6,836 nucleotides of DNA from JBBAFB01 sp041655595 (GCA_041655595.1 JBBAFB010000116.1:1-6836), one strand, 5' to 3'. Positions 1 through 5,934 are shown, counted from the stretch's first letter. The notes: generated from the letters alone by a model not told the origin. Made by a program: numbers and translations.

Positions 1-405
1 AAACGCCCTTAACAGCCACGAACGTCCTAGTTCCATACCCAATAGAGAACTACCCAAGTAAAAAATATTAGTGCCAATCCCAACAAGTGAATGATTATAT
101 GGGCTTTTGCCCATACCCACTAAAAAGCCAATCCCCCAACTAACCAACACGGTACCAAGACCACAAATTACAGCCAGCCAACATAACAATTTACGAAAAC
201 GTAGCTTTCCGGTCAAACGAAATTGGGGTAGTCTGGCAATATAAAATCCCACGACCAGCCAAAGTATGGAGGGTAAAGCATAGCTGCCCACAAAGCCTAT
301 GAATAATCTATTGGCCGCAAAATTATTAAAAAGGTAAATAACTGTAAGTAAAAACAGTAAAATTCCAGCATATATATATCGAAAACGACCATTTTTATTA
401 ATCAT
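1..405 (-). CDS. Polytopic membrane protein, 5' part only; possible N-terminal domain of a SipW-type signal peptidase
   Basis: An open frame of 135 codons starts with ATG at 405 and runs off the window edge without a stop, so the C-terminal part is missing. The visible part is mostly membrane. Hydrophobic stretches lie at about residues 11-27, 36-57, 73-97 and 107-125, separated by a basic loop (KLRFRK, 67-72) and a G-KSPYNHSLVGIGTN stretch. The start codon lies inside the end of the acidic gene before it (ATGATTAA, 8-base overlap) and has no good Shine-Dalgarno sequence, so it is probably translated by coupling to that gene. Its place at the end of a run of SipW-type secreted proteins suggests a role in their processing or export. 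I recall clostridial proteins annotated as signal peptidase I with a similar membrane domain, but no catalytic residues are inside the window. The gene is well supported; the function is a guess. Confidence 0.75.
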   Translation of the reverse strand, partial: MINKNGRFRYIYAGILLFLLTVIYLFNNFAANRLFIGFVGSYALPSILWLVVGFYIARLPQFRLTGKLRFRKLLCWLAVICGLGTVLVSWGIGFLVGMGKSPYNHSLVGIGTNIFYLGSSLLGMELGRSWLLRAF

Positions 406-877
406 TTTGTTCCGCTATTGGCGTTTCAACAACCTCTACCTGGTCATCCCGAATTGTATTTTCATCGGGTTCCCCATCCACTTTTACTTCCTTTTCCGGT
501 TGGGGACCCGTTACAGTTTCGTGTTCGCAATCATTTTGTAAGCAGCCTTCTATTTCCATATCCCCATCCCCATCTGCCGATAGTTCAATAGCCGTCTCCG
601 ATTCCATCGTGGGGATGTTCTGCTGAAGGCTACTTTCTTCCTGAGGTATTTCCCCCTCAAGGTCTGATCCCTCGCTTTCAATGATTATAGGGGTTACAGA
701 TTGTTCCTCACCTGGCTCTTCCCCAGTAACATCATGGGACTCTTCCCCCCCTTTTATCTCCTGCGCGGTAATAACACCGCCTATAAACAACTCACCTTTC
801 CAAAGGGAAAAGCTACCCTGCACTAAAAGGAGGGATAGGGTAAAACAAAACAAAATTACAAAAACTTTTAATTTCAT
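398..877 (-). CDS. Very acidic secreted protein with a modified SipW-type leader (P0)
   Basis: This 159-residue protein belongs to no family I recognise. Residues 1-22 form a signal peptide (MKLK, then a hydrophobic core), and residues 23-42 (FSLWKGELFIGGVITAQEIK) echo the AAWTD-x-GTIxTG segment that starts the mature part of the neighbouring TasA-like proteins. The Asp after Trp is replaced and the rest of the TasA-like fold is absent. Residues 40-159 are low complexity, with 38 Asp/Glu against only 4 Lys/Arg, and carry one Cys pair (C112, C117). No membrane anchor, LPxTG signal or QWN tail is seen. The start is ATG with AAGGTGG a short distance upstream. It follows P3 in the same direction, behind a strong hairpin, and overlaps the next gene by 8 bases. 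By position it could be an accessory or assembly protein for the fibre, a role like TapA, but there is no sequence support for homology. Confidence 0.8.
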   Translation of the reverse strand: MKLKVFVILFCFTLSLLLVQGSFSLWKGELFIGGVITAQEIKGGEESHDVTGEEPGEEQSVTPIIIESEGSDLEGEIPQEESSLQQNIPTMESETAIELSADGDGDMEIEGCLQNDCEHETVTGPQPEKEVKVDGEPDENTIRDDQVEVVETPIAEQND

Positions 878-928
878 ATTTTGCCACCACCTTTTAGATG
901 CTCGTTGTCTGATAAAAATAATTAATGG

Positions 929-955
929 CCGGGGAAAGAAAAAATCTTTCCCCGG
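929..955 (-). terminator. Perfect 11-bp hairpin between P3 and P0
   Basis: CCGGGGAAAGA (929-939) and TCTTTCCCCGG (945-955) are exact inverted repeats around a 5-base loop, about 30 bases after the P3 stop codon on the minus strand. The following minus-strand sequence is AT-rich (CCATTAATTATTTTTATC), but the T-run does not directly follow the stem, so this is a weak or leaky intrinsic terminator or a 3'-end stabilising hairpin. Either would let the upstream filament-like genes be expressed above P0 and the membrane protein. Confidence 0.75.
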
Positions 956-985
956 TTAAAGAAACCAAACTTTGATATGGAGGGC

Positions 986-1687
986 TTACATGTTAAATTG
1001 CTTCCAATGGAAGACAAGGGTGAAACCAACATCTTCGCCTTGATACTCATCATTGTTAACATCACCGGCAGGGAGCCAGAATCTAAAGGAATTCATTTCA
1101 TCATCCTCGAAGCCTCCAAAACGAATTACATCACCCGGCCTCATAACGAAATTTTTTAAATCATTAGTTGCTACAAAGGTACCAAGATCCTTTAATAAAC
1201 CTGTAACAGCATTTTGCCCGGTTAAACTGTTCCAGCCGTTACCACCATCTTTTGTGTAGCCCTTGGGATTATTGCTCCAATGCATAAAAACTGCTGCTTT
1301 TAGTTTTTCCCAAACGGGATCATTTGCATCATTGGGGATCAATTCCACTCTATCTAATTTTACCGGGACGGAACCGACATTTTCGATTTGCATATGGAGT
1401 TTTACATGTGTACTAATGTCCCCACCTTTATACACGGTAGGATACAGATTTGCAACCTCGAAACTTACACTATTTTTATCTTCCGAAACCTCAGGCTTTG
1501 GCAAAACTACATAAGCAGGACCAGTTAGAGTAGGTTCCAGGGACTTGCCAGTATCTATTTCCACATTCATTGTACCTGTACCAATTGTGCCTTCAACTGT
1601 GGTATGATCCGTCCAAGCGGCGTAGCCGGCTCCCATTACTACTGCTGCCACCAGCAACACCATGAATAACACTTTAATTTTTTTCAT
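986..1687 (-). CDS. TasA/CalY-like secreted protein with SipW-type signal (P3)
   Basis: A 233-residue secreted protein of the TasA/camelysin type, which in Bacillus builds extracellular protein fibres after SipW cleavage. The leader is MKKIK plus a hydrophobic core ending GAGYAAWTD (residues 19-27), with cleavage expected near A23/A24. EGTIGTGTMNV (32-42) matches the first mature strand of the family. IENVGSVPVK (101-110) is the central family motif, and FHWKQFNM (226-233) is the terminal strand, a variant of the QWN tail in P1 and P2. An insert of roughly 60 residues rich in Gly, Asn and Trp (about 130-195) makes it the largest of the three. The ATG start is 9 bases after GGGAGG; a decoy ATG four bases upstream opens only a five-codon frame. 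It lies 54 bases after P2 with no clear promoter between, so it is probably cotranscribed. No sorting signal or C-terminal anchor is present. Fibre formation is inferred. Confidence 0.88.
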   Translation of the reverse strand: MKKIKVLFMVLLVAAVVMGAGYAAWTDHTTVEGTIGTGTMNVEIDTGKSLEPTLTGPAYVVLPKPEVSEDKNSVSFEVANLYPTVYKGGDISTHVKLHMQIENVGSVPVKLDRVELIPNDANDPVWEKLKAAVFMHWSNNPKGYTKDGGNGWNSLTGQNAVTGLLKDLGTFVATNDLKNFVMRPGDVIRFGGFEDDEMNSFRFWLPAGDVNNDEYQGEDVGFTLVFHWKQFNM

Positions 1688-1741
1688 TCATTTATTCCTC
1701 CCAAATTTTTAATGAAGATTGGCTCCCCTTTACTGTATAAA

Positions 1742-2269
1742 CTAGTCAATATTCCATTGCTGGAAGGTGATTGTTACCGCATAGCTGTAATTTGTCTCCT
1801 GTTTCGCATCCTCTGTTACATAGTTGGAAATAGCGATATTCTTAATGGTCTCACCAACTGCCATTTCCTTGCCTATTAGATCCGAAATTTCGCTAAGATC
1901 AACATCTAATTCGGAGTCATAGTACCGCTGAATGGCAACATCCTTAACTTTCACCGGAATTGTGCTGTTATTTTTTATATCAAATGTTACTTGGGATTCG
2001 TAACCTGGATACCCATTTGTGATCTCTATCTCTAGCGTTTTCTTTTCTGACCTAGCTATGGTTGCTTCCGTACTGCCAACATTTATTAACTGCATCCATT
2101 CAGGAGTGTCACCGGGATCAGTGCTAATAGGATTCTCAAAGATCACATCCAGCCACCCGGTTGTGATTGTACCATTGATCTCAGTAACATCAGTCCAGGC
2201 CGCGTAACCTGCCCCCATGACTGCAAAAGCTACTATCATAACAAAAACTATTAGTCTGATTTTTTTCAC
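1742..2269 (-). CDS. TasA/CalY-like secreted protein with SipW-type signal (P2)
   Basis: A 175-residue secreted protein, the closest paralogue of P3: both begin MKKI(R/K) and share GAGYAAWTD (19-27) followed by a G-T-I-x-T-G segment (NGTITTGWLDV, 32-42). The central motif is KNNSTIPVK (99-107), preceded by NGYPGYESQVTFDI, and the tail is TFQQWNID (168-175). It lacks the large insert of P3 and has no cysteine, sorting signal or C-terminal membrane segment. The start is GTG, 7 bases after GGGAGG; an ATG four bases upstream is out of frame. The Shine-Dalgarno sequence lies inside a tiny upstream ORF whose stop falls five bases before the GTG, so coupled initiation is likely. The gene sits between P1 and P3 in one apparent transcription unit. 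Assignment to the TasA/CalY group is by motif; a structural role as fibre subunit or partner is inference. Confidence 0.88.
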   Translation of the reverse strand: MKKIRLIVFVMIVAFAVMGAGYAAWTDVTEINGTITTGWLDVIFENPISTDPGDTPEWMQLINVGSTEATIARSEKKTLEIEITNGYPGYESQVTFDIKNNSTIPVKVKDVAIQRYYDSELDVDLSEISDLIGKEMAVGETIKNIAISNYVTEDAKQETNYSYAVTITFQQWNID

Positions 2270-2273
2270 TCAT

Positions 2274-2303
2274 TCACCTCCCTCGCCCTAAATAGCGCTT
2301 CAC
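2274..2303 (-). CDS. Nine-codon leader ORF (MKRYLGRGR) before P2
   Basis: On the minus strand GGGAGG (2316-2311) stands 7 bases before a GTG that opens a nine-codon frame, MKRYLGRGR, ending in TGA at 2276-2274. The stop overlaps the region of the P2 Shine-Dalgarno sequence, and the P2 start follows at 2269. It could be a leader peptide that couples translation into P2, or the relic of a duplicated gene start. Only the sequence layout supports it; peptides this short arise by chance. Confidence 0.35.
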   Translation of the reverse strand: MKRYLGRGR

Positions 2304-2341
2304 CTGATCACCTCCCGATATAAAACGGCAATCATTATCTT

Positions 2342-2842
2342 CTAATTCCATTGCTGGAAATGAAGCCTAATATTGAAATTATATGTTTCAAGGGATTCGA
2401 TCTGCCCTACTTCTATCTTGGTATATCCCCAACCATGTTGTGAGCCGCCAACAAACCCCCCACTTAGACTATTTTCTATTTGCAATCCAAGGTTGCTATT
2501 TTCCACTTGAGTATAAAATTTAATTGGAATGCTCCCGTCATTTGCCACCTGATAATATAGTTCAATTACTTCATTTTCACCTACATCGTTAATATAAACC
2601 CTAATGCTTTTGCCATCAGGTGAAATATCTGCGCCCATTTTTTCTGTTTTGTCTCCCGATAACTCCACTCCAACAAAATAAACATCAATATCTCCGGTAG
2701 ACGCATAACCCAAACCATCCAGGTTATCCTGCCAGGCAGCCAATCCTAAACCTATAAGGCTTAGGGAAATGGTAACTATAGTAAACAACAATGCCAATTG
2801 CAACTTATTCACCTTTTCTAGGCCTTGTTTACGAATGATCAT
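2342..2842 (-). CDS. TasA/CalY-like secreted protein with SipW-type signal (P1); start uncertain
   Basis: The first and most divergent of the three secreted paralogues. From the ATG at 2842 it has 166 residues: a basic N-region (IIRKQGLEKVNK), a hydrophobic core, then GLGLAAWQD (31-39), where P2 and P3 have GAGYAAWTD. Further landmarks are STGDIDVYFVG in the first mature strand, NDGSIPIK (101-108) and the tail LHFQQWN (160-166), which ends the protein. The frame stays open to an ATG at 2887, but that start has no ribosome binding site. A perfect GGAGGTGAT lies at 2849-2841 and overlaps the 2842 ATG, too close for ideal use; an ATT at 2836 would be 8 bases from GGAGG. A GTG at 2812 (MNKLQLALLF) or a TTG at 2803 behind AAAAGGTG are other candidates. 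It is first in the cluster, so the promoter should be upstream. Family membership is by motif and is less secure than for P2 and P3. Confidence 0.82.
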   Translation of the reverse strand: MIIRKQGLEKVNKLQLALLFTIVTISLSLIGLGLAAWQDNLDGLGYASTGDIDVYFVGVELSGDKTEKMGADISPDGKSIRVYINDVGENEVIELYYQVANDGSIPIKFYTQVENSNLGLQIENSLSGGFVGGSQHGWGYTKIEVGQIESLETYNFNIRLHFQQWN

Positions 2843-2912
2843 CACCTCCATGTGGCAGGTTGTATGTAAAAGGGTACCAATCATCAAATTGTTAATAAGA
2901 AAAATTAAAACC

Positions 2913-2940
2913 CATATCTATAACCCCTTAGTTAGATATG
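2913..2940. repeat. 8-bp inverted repeat upstream of P1
   Basis: CATATCTA (2913-2920) and TAGATATG (2933-2940) are exact inverted repeats with a 12-base centre. The site lies about 70-100 bases before the P1 start and downstream of the candidate promoter, so it would be in the mRNA leader as a hairpin or act on DNA as a dyad operator. I cannot match it to a known regulator. Confidence 0.4.
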
Positions 2941-2989
2941 AGCCGGTTGCACTATTGATTCCACACGCCTTAAGTGCCCAGTTAAAAGA

Positions 2990-3018
2990 CGTATATCATT
3001 ACCACTCACAGGTTTTAA
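2990..3018 (-). promoter_or_regulatory. Candidate SigA-type promoter for the secreted-protein cluster
   Basis: On the minus strand, TTAAAA (3018-3013) and TATACG (2995-2990) are 17 bases apart, each matching the SigA consensus at four of six positions. The -10 box is preceded by TG one base away, an extended -10 feature. Transcription would start near 2983 and give a leader of about 140 bases before P1. It is the best match I found in the gene-free stretch upstream of P1, but such matches occur by chance in AT-rich DNA. Confidence 0.35.
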
Positions 3019-3090
3019 TTTGTTATCTTTTTAATTTTTCGTGTGTTTCAGTTAAATAATAAACTCAACGGGGGAAGAAAGTTGTAAAAA

Positions 3091-3130
3091 GGTGAAGCAT
3101 AATTTGAACTTTTTTCTTGTATGTTTCACC
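3091..3130. repeat. 11-bp inverted repeat in the P1/dinB intergenic region
   Basis: GGTGAAGCATA (3091-3101) and TATGTTTCACC (3120-3130) pair over 11 bases with a single G-T wobble and an 18-base loop. The wobble pairs only in a plus-strand RNA; a minus-strand RNA would have an A-C mismatch. No plus-strand gene is near and no T-run follows, so it may instead be a DNA dyad upstream of the candidate P1 promoter. Apart from this repeat, the dinB terminator, the promoter candidate and the 2913-2940 dyad, I see nothing in the 2843-3258 interval. Confidence 0.35.
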
Positions 3131-3167
3131 AGGATTTACCTTAGATCTACTTTTTTGTAGAAAAACA

Positions 3168-3199
3168 AAAAAGCAACCTTTTATTTCCGGTTACTTTTT
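3168..3199 (-). terminator. Intrinsic terminator of dinB
   Basis: On the minus strand, AAAAAGTAACC (3199-3189) pairs with GGTTGCTTTTT (3178-3168) over 11 bases, including one T-G wobble, around a 10-base loop. It is followed by more T (TGTTTTTC). It lies about 60 bases after the dinB stop codon. In the opposite strand the wobble becomes a C-A mismatch, so the minus-strand reading is favoured, although A-tracts on both sides could allow two-way use. Confidence 0.8.
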
Positions 3200-3258
3200 A
3201 TATCCTTACATACTATTATTTTTGCGTTCTTTTATAACCTCACGATAACTTATTTTTT

Positions 3259-4392
3259 TTAGCCCTTACCGCCACACCTCTTGATGGTGCCGTTACCGAA
3301 TTTTTCATTAATCCTATCTATTACTTCTGCCAGCTTGTCTTCATTTTTTTCTTCCTCGGTAAACAGGCTGAGTTGCAGTTCTTTGTCTAAGTTGGATACG
3401 GTTACTCCAATTAAACGTAGCGGTTTGACAAGTTTGAGTTCTTCAAATAGGGTTTTGGCTATCTTAAAAAGATCCCCGTCTGTGTAAAGGAGGTAGCCCG
3501 GAGTTTTGCTCCGGGTAATTGTCGTAAAGTCGGGGAATCTTATTTTTATACTTAGGGTTTTCGCCTTAAAGCCTGTTTTTCTTAATCTGTAGCCTACCTC
3601 CTGGCTTAGTTCGTTTAGAATTGCTAGCAATTTTTCTTTATCAGAAATGTCCTCCGTAAAGGTAATCTCCCTACCGATGGATTTTTGCTCCCGATTGAGC
3701 TCCAGGGGCCGCTCATCTACCCAGTTAACATAATTAAACAATTCTATTCCCCTAGCCCCTAGGTGGTTTCTAAACCAACCGATTGGGTATTTACTCAACT
3801 CCGAAATGTTATCAATGCCAAAGCTCTTTAAAAAGTCTGCTGTTTTCGGCCCCACTCCGGGGATTATTCTGACGGAATACCCGCCTAAAACCTGGGGGGC
3901 ATCCTTAGGCCAGAGGGCTTTTAAACCATTTGGTTTTGCCAAGTTACTGCTGATTTTGGCTAAGAGCTTATTGCTACTGACTCCAATGGATACGGCCAAG
4001 CTCAGCTCCTTTTGTACGGCTTTTCTGATTTCTGTGCCGGTTATAACGCCCCTGCCCTTGCCCACCTCCAGATAAGCCTCATCAATGGATACCACTTCAA
4101 TCAGGGGGGTAAAGCTTTCATAGATGTTAAGGACCTTTGCAGATAGTTCCTGATAGCGTTTCATATTGACCGGGCGAATAATTGCTTGGGGACAGAGCTT
4201 TTTTGCCACCACTGTCGGCATGGCGGATCTGACTCCAAAGGCTCTGGCCTCATAGGAACAGGCAGCTACCACACCCCTATTACCATGTAGGCCCCCCACG
4301 ATTACCGGTTTCCCTTTTAACTCGGGGTGATCCAATTGTTCCACGGAAGCATAAAAGGCATCCAGGTCGCAAAGCAGAATATCTCCTCTCAA
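3259..4392 (-). CDS. dinB: DNA polymerase IV (Y-family translesion polymerase)
   Basis: A 377-residue error-prone polymerase that copies across damaged template bases and extends misaligned ends. The palm carries LLCDLDAFYASVE (6-18), with metal ligand D9 and probable steric-gate Y14, and SIDEAYLEV (102-110), with the catalytic pair D104/E105. SYEARAFGVRSAMP (46-59) is the usual fingers motif. GVSSNKLLAKISSNLAKPNGL and IPGVGPKT (the helix-hairpin-helix of the thumb) follow, then the little-finger domain. QLSLF (340-344) matches the QxxLF type of beta-clamp-binding motif, placed before a basic-rich tail ending in IKRCGGKG. Length and domain order are full. The start is TTG, behind an AAGGGGGGGC tract on the minus strand; no in-frame ATG fits the conserved N-terminus. 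It lies 105 bases after cca in the same direction, so it may be cotranscribed or have its own weak promoter in that gap. No LexA-type box was recognised. Confidence 0.96.
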   Translation of the reverse strand: MRGDILLCDLDAFYASVEQLDHPELKGKPVIVGGLHGNRGVVAACSYEARAFGVRSAMPTVVAKKLCPQAIIRPVNMKRYQELSAKVLNIYESFTPLIEVVSIDEAYLEVGKGRGVITGTEIRKAVQKELSLAVSIGVSSNKLLAKISSNLAKPNGLKALWPKDAPQVLGGYSVRIIPGVGPKTADFLKSFGIDNISELSKYPIGWFRNHLGARGIELFNYVNWVDERPLELNREQKSIGREITFTEDISDKEKLLAILNELSQEVGYRLRKTGFKAKTLSIKIRFPDFTTITRSKTPGYLLYTDGDLFKIAKTLFEELKLVKPLRLIGVTVSNLDKELQLSLFTEEEKNEDKLAEVIDRINEKFGNGTIKRCGGKG

Positions 4393-4497
4393 TATTGCCC
4401 CCCCTTTTTAGGAACCCTTATTCCCACAAGCTTAATCACACGCCGCCCAAATCACGATAAATATGCCACAAATAAAAATTCAAGCACCTGTTTACTG

Positions 4498-5838
4498 CTA
4501 CTTGCACGGCTTTTCCTTTTTGGCTAGTTGTAGTAGTTTGTCTCGATCGTTTTCTGCCTCTTCATTAATTACTGCCTTTAGCAGTTGATCTAACATGATG
4601 CCAATTTGCTTTCCTTGGGGAATGCCTAGTTGCAATAAATCATTTCCGTTAACTGCTAGGTGTTTTAGGGAAAAACATTGGCCCTCCCGTATAATAGCTG
4701 CCAATATATTTTCCAATTGTTGCAGATATTGCAGTTTTGCTGTCCTAAATTGGGGTGCCTGTCCTAGGGCATCCGCCCTTTTTAACTCCAGTAGCAGCCT
4801 TAAATTTTCCTCCCCTAAACGGTTCAACCAGCGTTTGACATACTTGGGCTCTTTCAGTATTTCACTATCATGGTAACGCACTAGGGTAAATAACTTTTCT
4901 GTGGTCTTGTTATCAAATTTCAACCTTATTAAAATACCTTTAGTTATATCTGCACTGGCCCTATTATGACCATAGAAGTGACCAACTCCTTGATTATCCA
5001 AGCTAAAGCAACCGGGCTTACCGATATCATGGAGTAAGGCGGCTAGCCTTAAAATCGCCTGGGGTTTTATCTGTGCCAGACATTCTAGGGTATGTTCCCA
5101 AACATTGAGATGATGATGGGGGTTATGCTGATCAAAATCAACCATCGGTAGAATTTCCGGAATAATTACGCCTAAAATTGGGTAGTAATCTTTTAAAACT
5201 TTTTTGACGGTAGCACCGCATAAAAGCTTTTCTAATTCCGGCCGGATTCTTTCCGGGGCCACCCTTTTCAGTAAATCTTTGTGCTCTAACATAGCTGCGA
5301 TGGTTTTTGTATCTATGTTAAAGCCATAGACAGCCGCAAAGCGAAGGGCCCGCATTATGCGCAAGCTGTCCTCTTCAAAGCGGGCCTTGGGTTCCCCCAC
5401 TGCCACAATAGTCTTGTTCTTTAAATCAGCCAGCCCTCCGAAGTAATCCATTAAACCTGTTTGAGGATGGTAGGCCAGGGCGTTAATAGTAAAATCCCGC
5501 CTCTTTAAGTCATCCTGAAGGCTCTTTACAAACTCTACCTCATCGGGATGCCTGCCATCGGTGTAACTTGCCTCCACCCTGTAGGTTGTTATTTCCAAAG
5601 CCTGCTGGCCAATCAACAGGGTGACGGTACCATATTTAATTCCTGTTTCAATTATCCTGTAACCTTCAAAGACAGCTTTAATTTGCTGAGGTTTGGCTGA
5701 GGTGACCAAGTCCCAGTCCCTAGCCCTAAACCCTAAAAGGCTGTCCCTCACACAGCCACCAACTAGGAAGGCCTCAAAACCTGCTTTTTCTAACTTGGTT
5801 AGAACTATTTCAGCTTCCTTGGGAATAAATATTTCCAT
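4498..5838 (-). CDS. cca: CCA tRNA nucleotidyltransferase with HD domain
   Basis: This enzyme adds or repairs the 3'-terminal CCA of tRNAs using CTP and ATP without a nucleic-acid template. A TTG at 5844 extends the frame by two codons, but the ATG at 5838 is 7 bases from AAGGA and is preferred, giving 446 residues. In the numbering from the TTG, the class II nucleotidyltransferase head has LVGGCVRDSLLG (27-38) and the metal-binding DWD (43-45), followed by RRDFTINALAY (115-125) and EEDSLRIMRALRFA. A tRNA-binding helical region follows. An HD domain shows H251, H272/D273 (LLHDIGKP), GHNRA near 292-296 and D357, a layout like the E. coli enzyme and absent from the shorter B. subtilis Cca as I know it; phosphohydrolase activity is therefore possible. 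Whether it adds CCA or only A or CC, as split enzymes do in some bacteria, cannot be decided without a second homologue search. It is first in a cca-dinB pair. Confidence 0.93.
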   Translation of the reverse strand: MEIFIPKEAEIVLTKLEKAGFEAFLVGGCVRDSLLGFRARDWDLVTSAKPQQIKAVFEGYRIIETGIKYGTVTLLIGQQALEITTYRVEASYTDGRHPDEVEFVKSLQDDLKRRDFTINALAYHPQTGLMDYFGGLADLKNKTIVAVGEPKARFEEDSLRIMRALRFAAVYGFNIDTKTIAAMLEHKDLLKRVAPERIRPELEKLLCGATVKKVLKDYYPILGVIIPEILPMVDFDQHNPHHHLNVWEHTLECLAQIKPQAILRLAALLHDIGKPGCFSLDNQGVGHFYGHNRASADITKGILIRLKFDNKTTEKLFTLVRYHDSEILKEPKYVKRWLNRLGEENLRLLLELKRADALGQAPQFRTAKLQYLQQLENILAAIIREGQCFSLKHLAVNGNDLLQLGIPQGKQIGIMLDQLLKAVINEEAENDRDKLLQLAKKEKPCK

Positions 5839-5865
5839 TTTCAATTCCTTTTCCCATTTATTTGA

Positions 5866-5871
5866 TATAAT
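5866..5871 (+). promoter_or_regulatory. Isolated TATAAT upstream of the sortase gene
   Basis: A perfect -10 consensus hexamer stands about 100 bases before the sortase start in the divergent cca/sortase region. I find no good -35 box 16-18 bases upstream, so this is weak support for a promoter. No convincing cca promoter was seen on the other strand. Confidence 0.2.
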
Positions 5872-5877
5872 TGGAAG

Positions 5878-5934
5878 GCAGCTAATCTTGGGCTACCATC
5901 AATTGCTTTCAACTTAGTTTTCTACCTTAGCTGC
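5878..5934. repeat. 8-bp inverted repeat in the leader of the sortase gene
   Basis: GCAGCTAA (5878-5885) and TTAGCTGC (5927-5934) are exact inverted repeats 41 bases apart. They could close a long stem-loop in the leader upstream of the sortase ribosome binding site, or be a chance match. No riboswitch or T-box consensus was recognised between them. Confidence 0.25.

Noticed and set aside
681..959. Plus-strand open frame opposite P0
   Set aside because: It lies mostly antisense to P0, runs through the hairpin, has no family features and has Ser/Pro-rich composition typical of an antisense frame of acidic coding sequence.
1610..1654. Dockerin or EF-hand calcium site in P3 (acidic DVNNDEYQGED stretch, actually encoded near 1025-1065)
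   Set aside because: Only one half-loop resembles the calcium pattern, the last ligand position is wrong, and dockerins need a duplicated module with helices. The 1610-1654 region itself encodes only the leader.
2270..2341. Cyclic-di-GMP or other riboswitch between P1 and P2
   Set aside because: No conserved riboswitch motif is seen, and the 72-base gap is filled by the leader ORF and two ribosome binding sites.
398..2842. Sortase-anchored surface proteins
   Set aside because: None of P0-P3 has LPxTG or a similar motif, a C-terminal hydrophobic segment or a basic tail.
2941..2990. Sigma-54 promoter (GGGCAC followed by TTAAGGCGT on the minus strand)
   Set aside because: The -12 element lacks the TTGC core and spacing is poor, so the match is not convincing.
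2769..3059. Plus-strand 96-codon frame over the P1 start and upstream region
   Set aside because: No ribosome binding site, no recognisable domain, and it overlaps the P1 leader coding region and the intergenic dyads.
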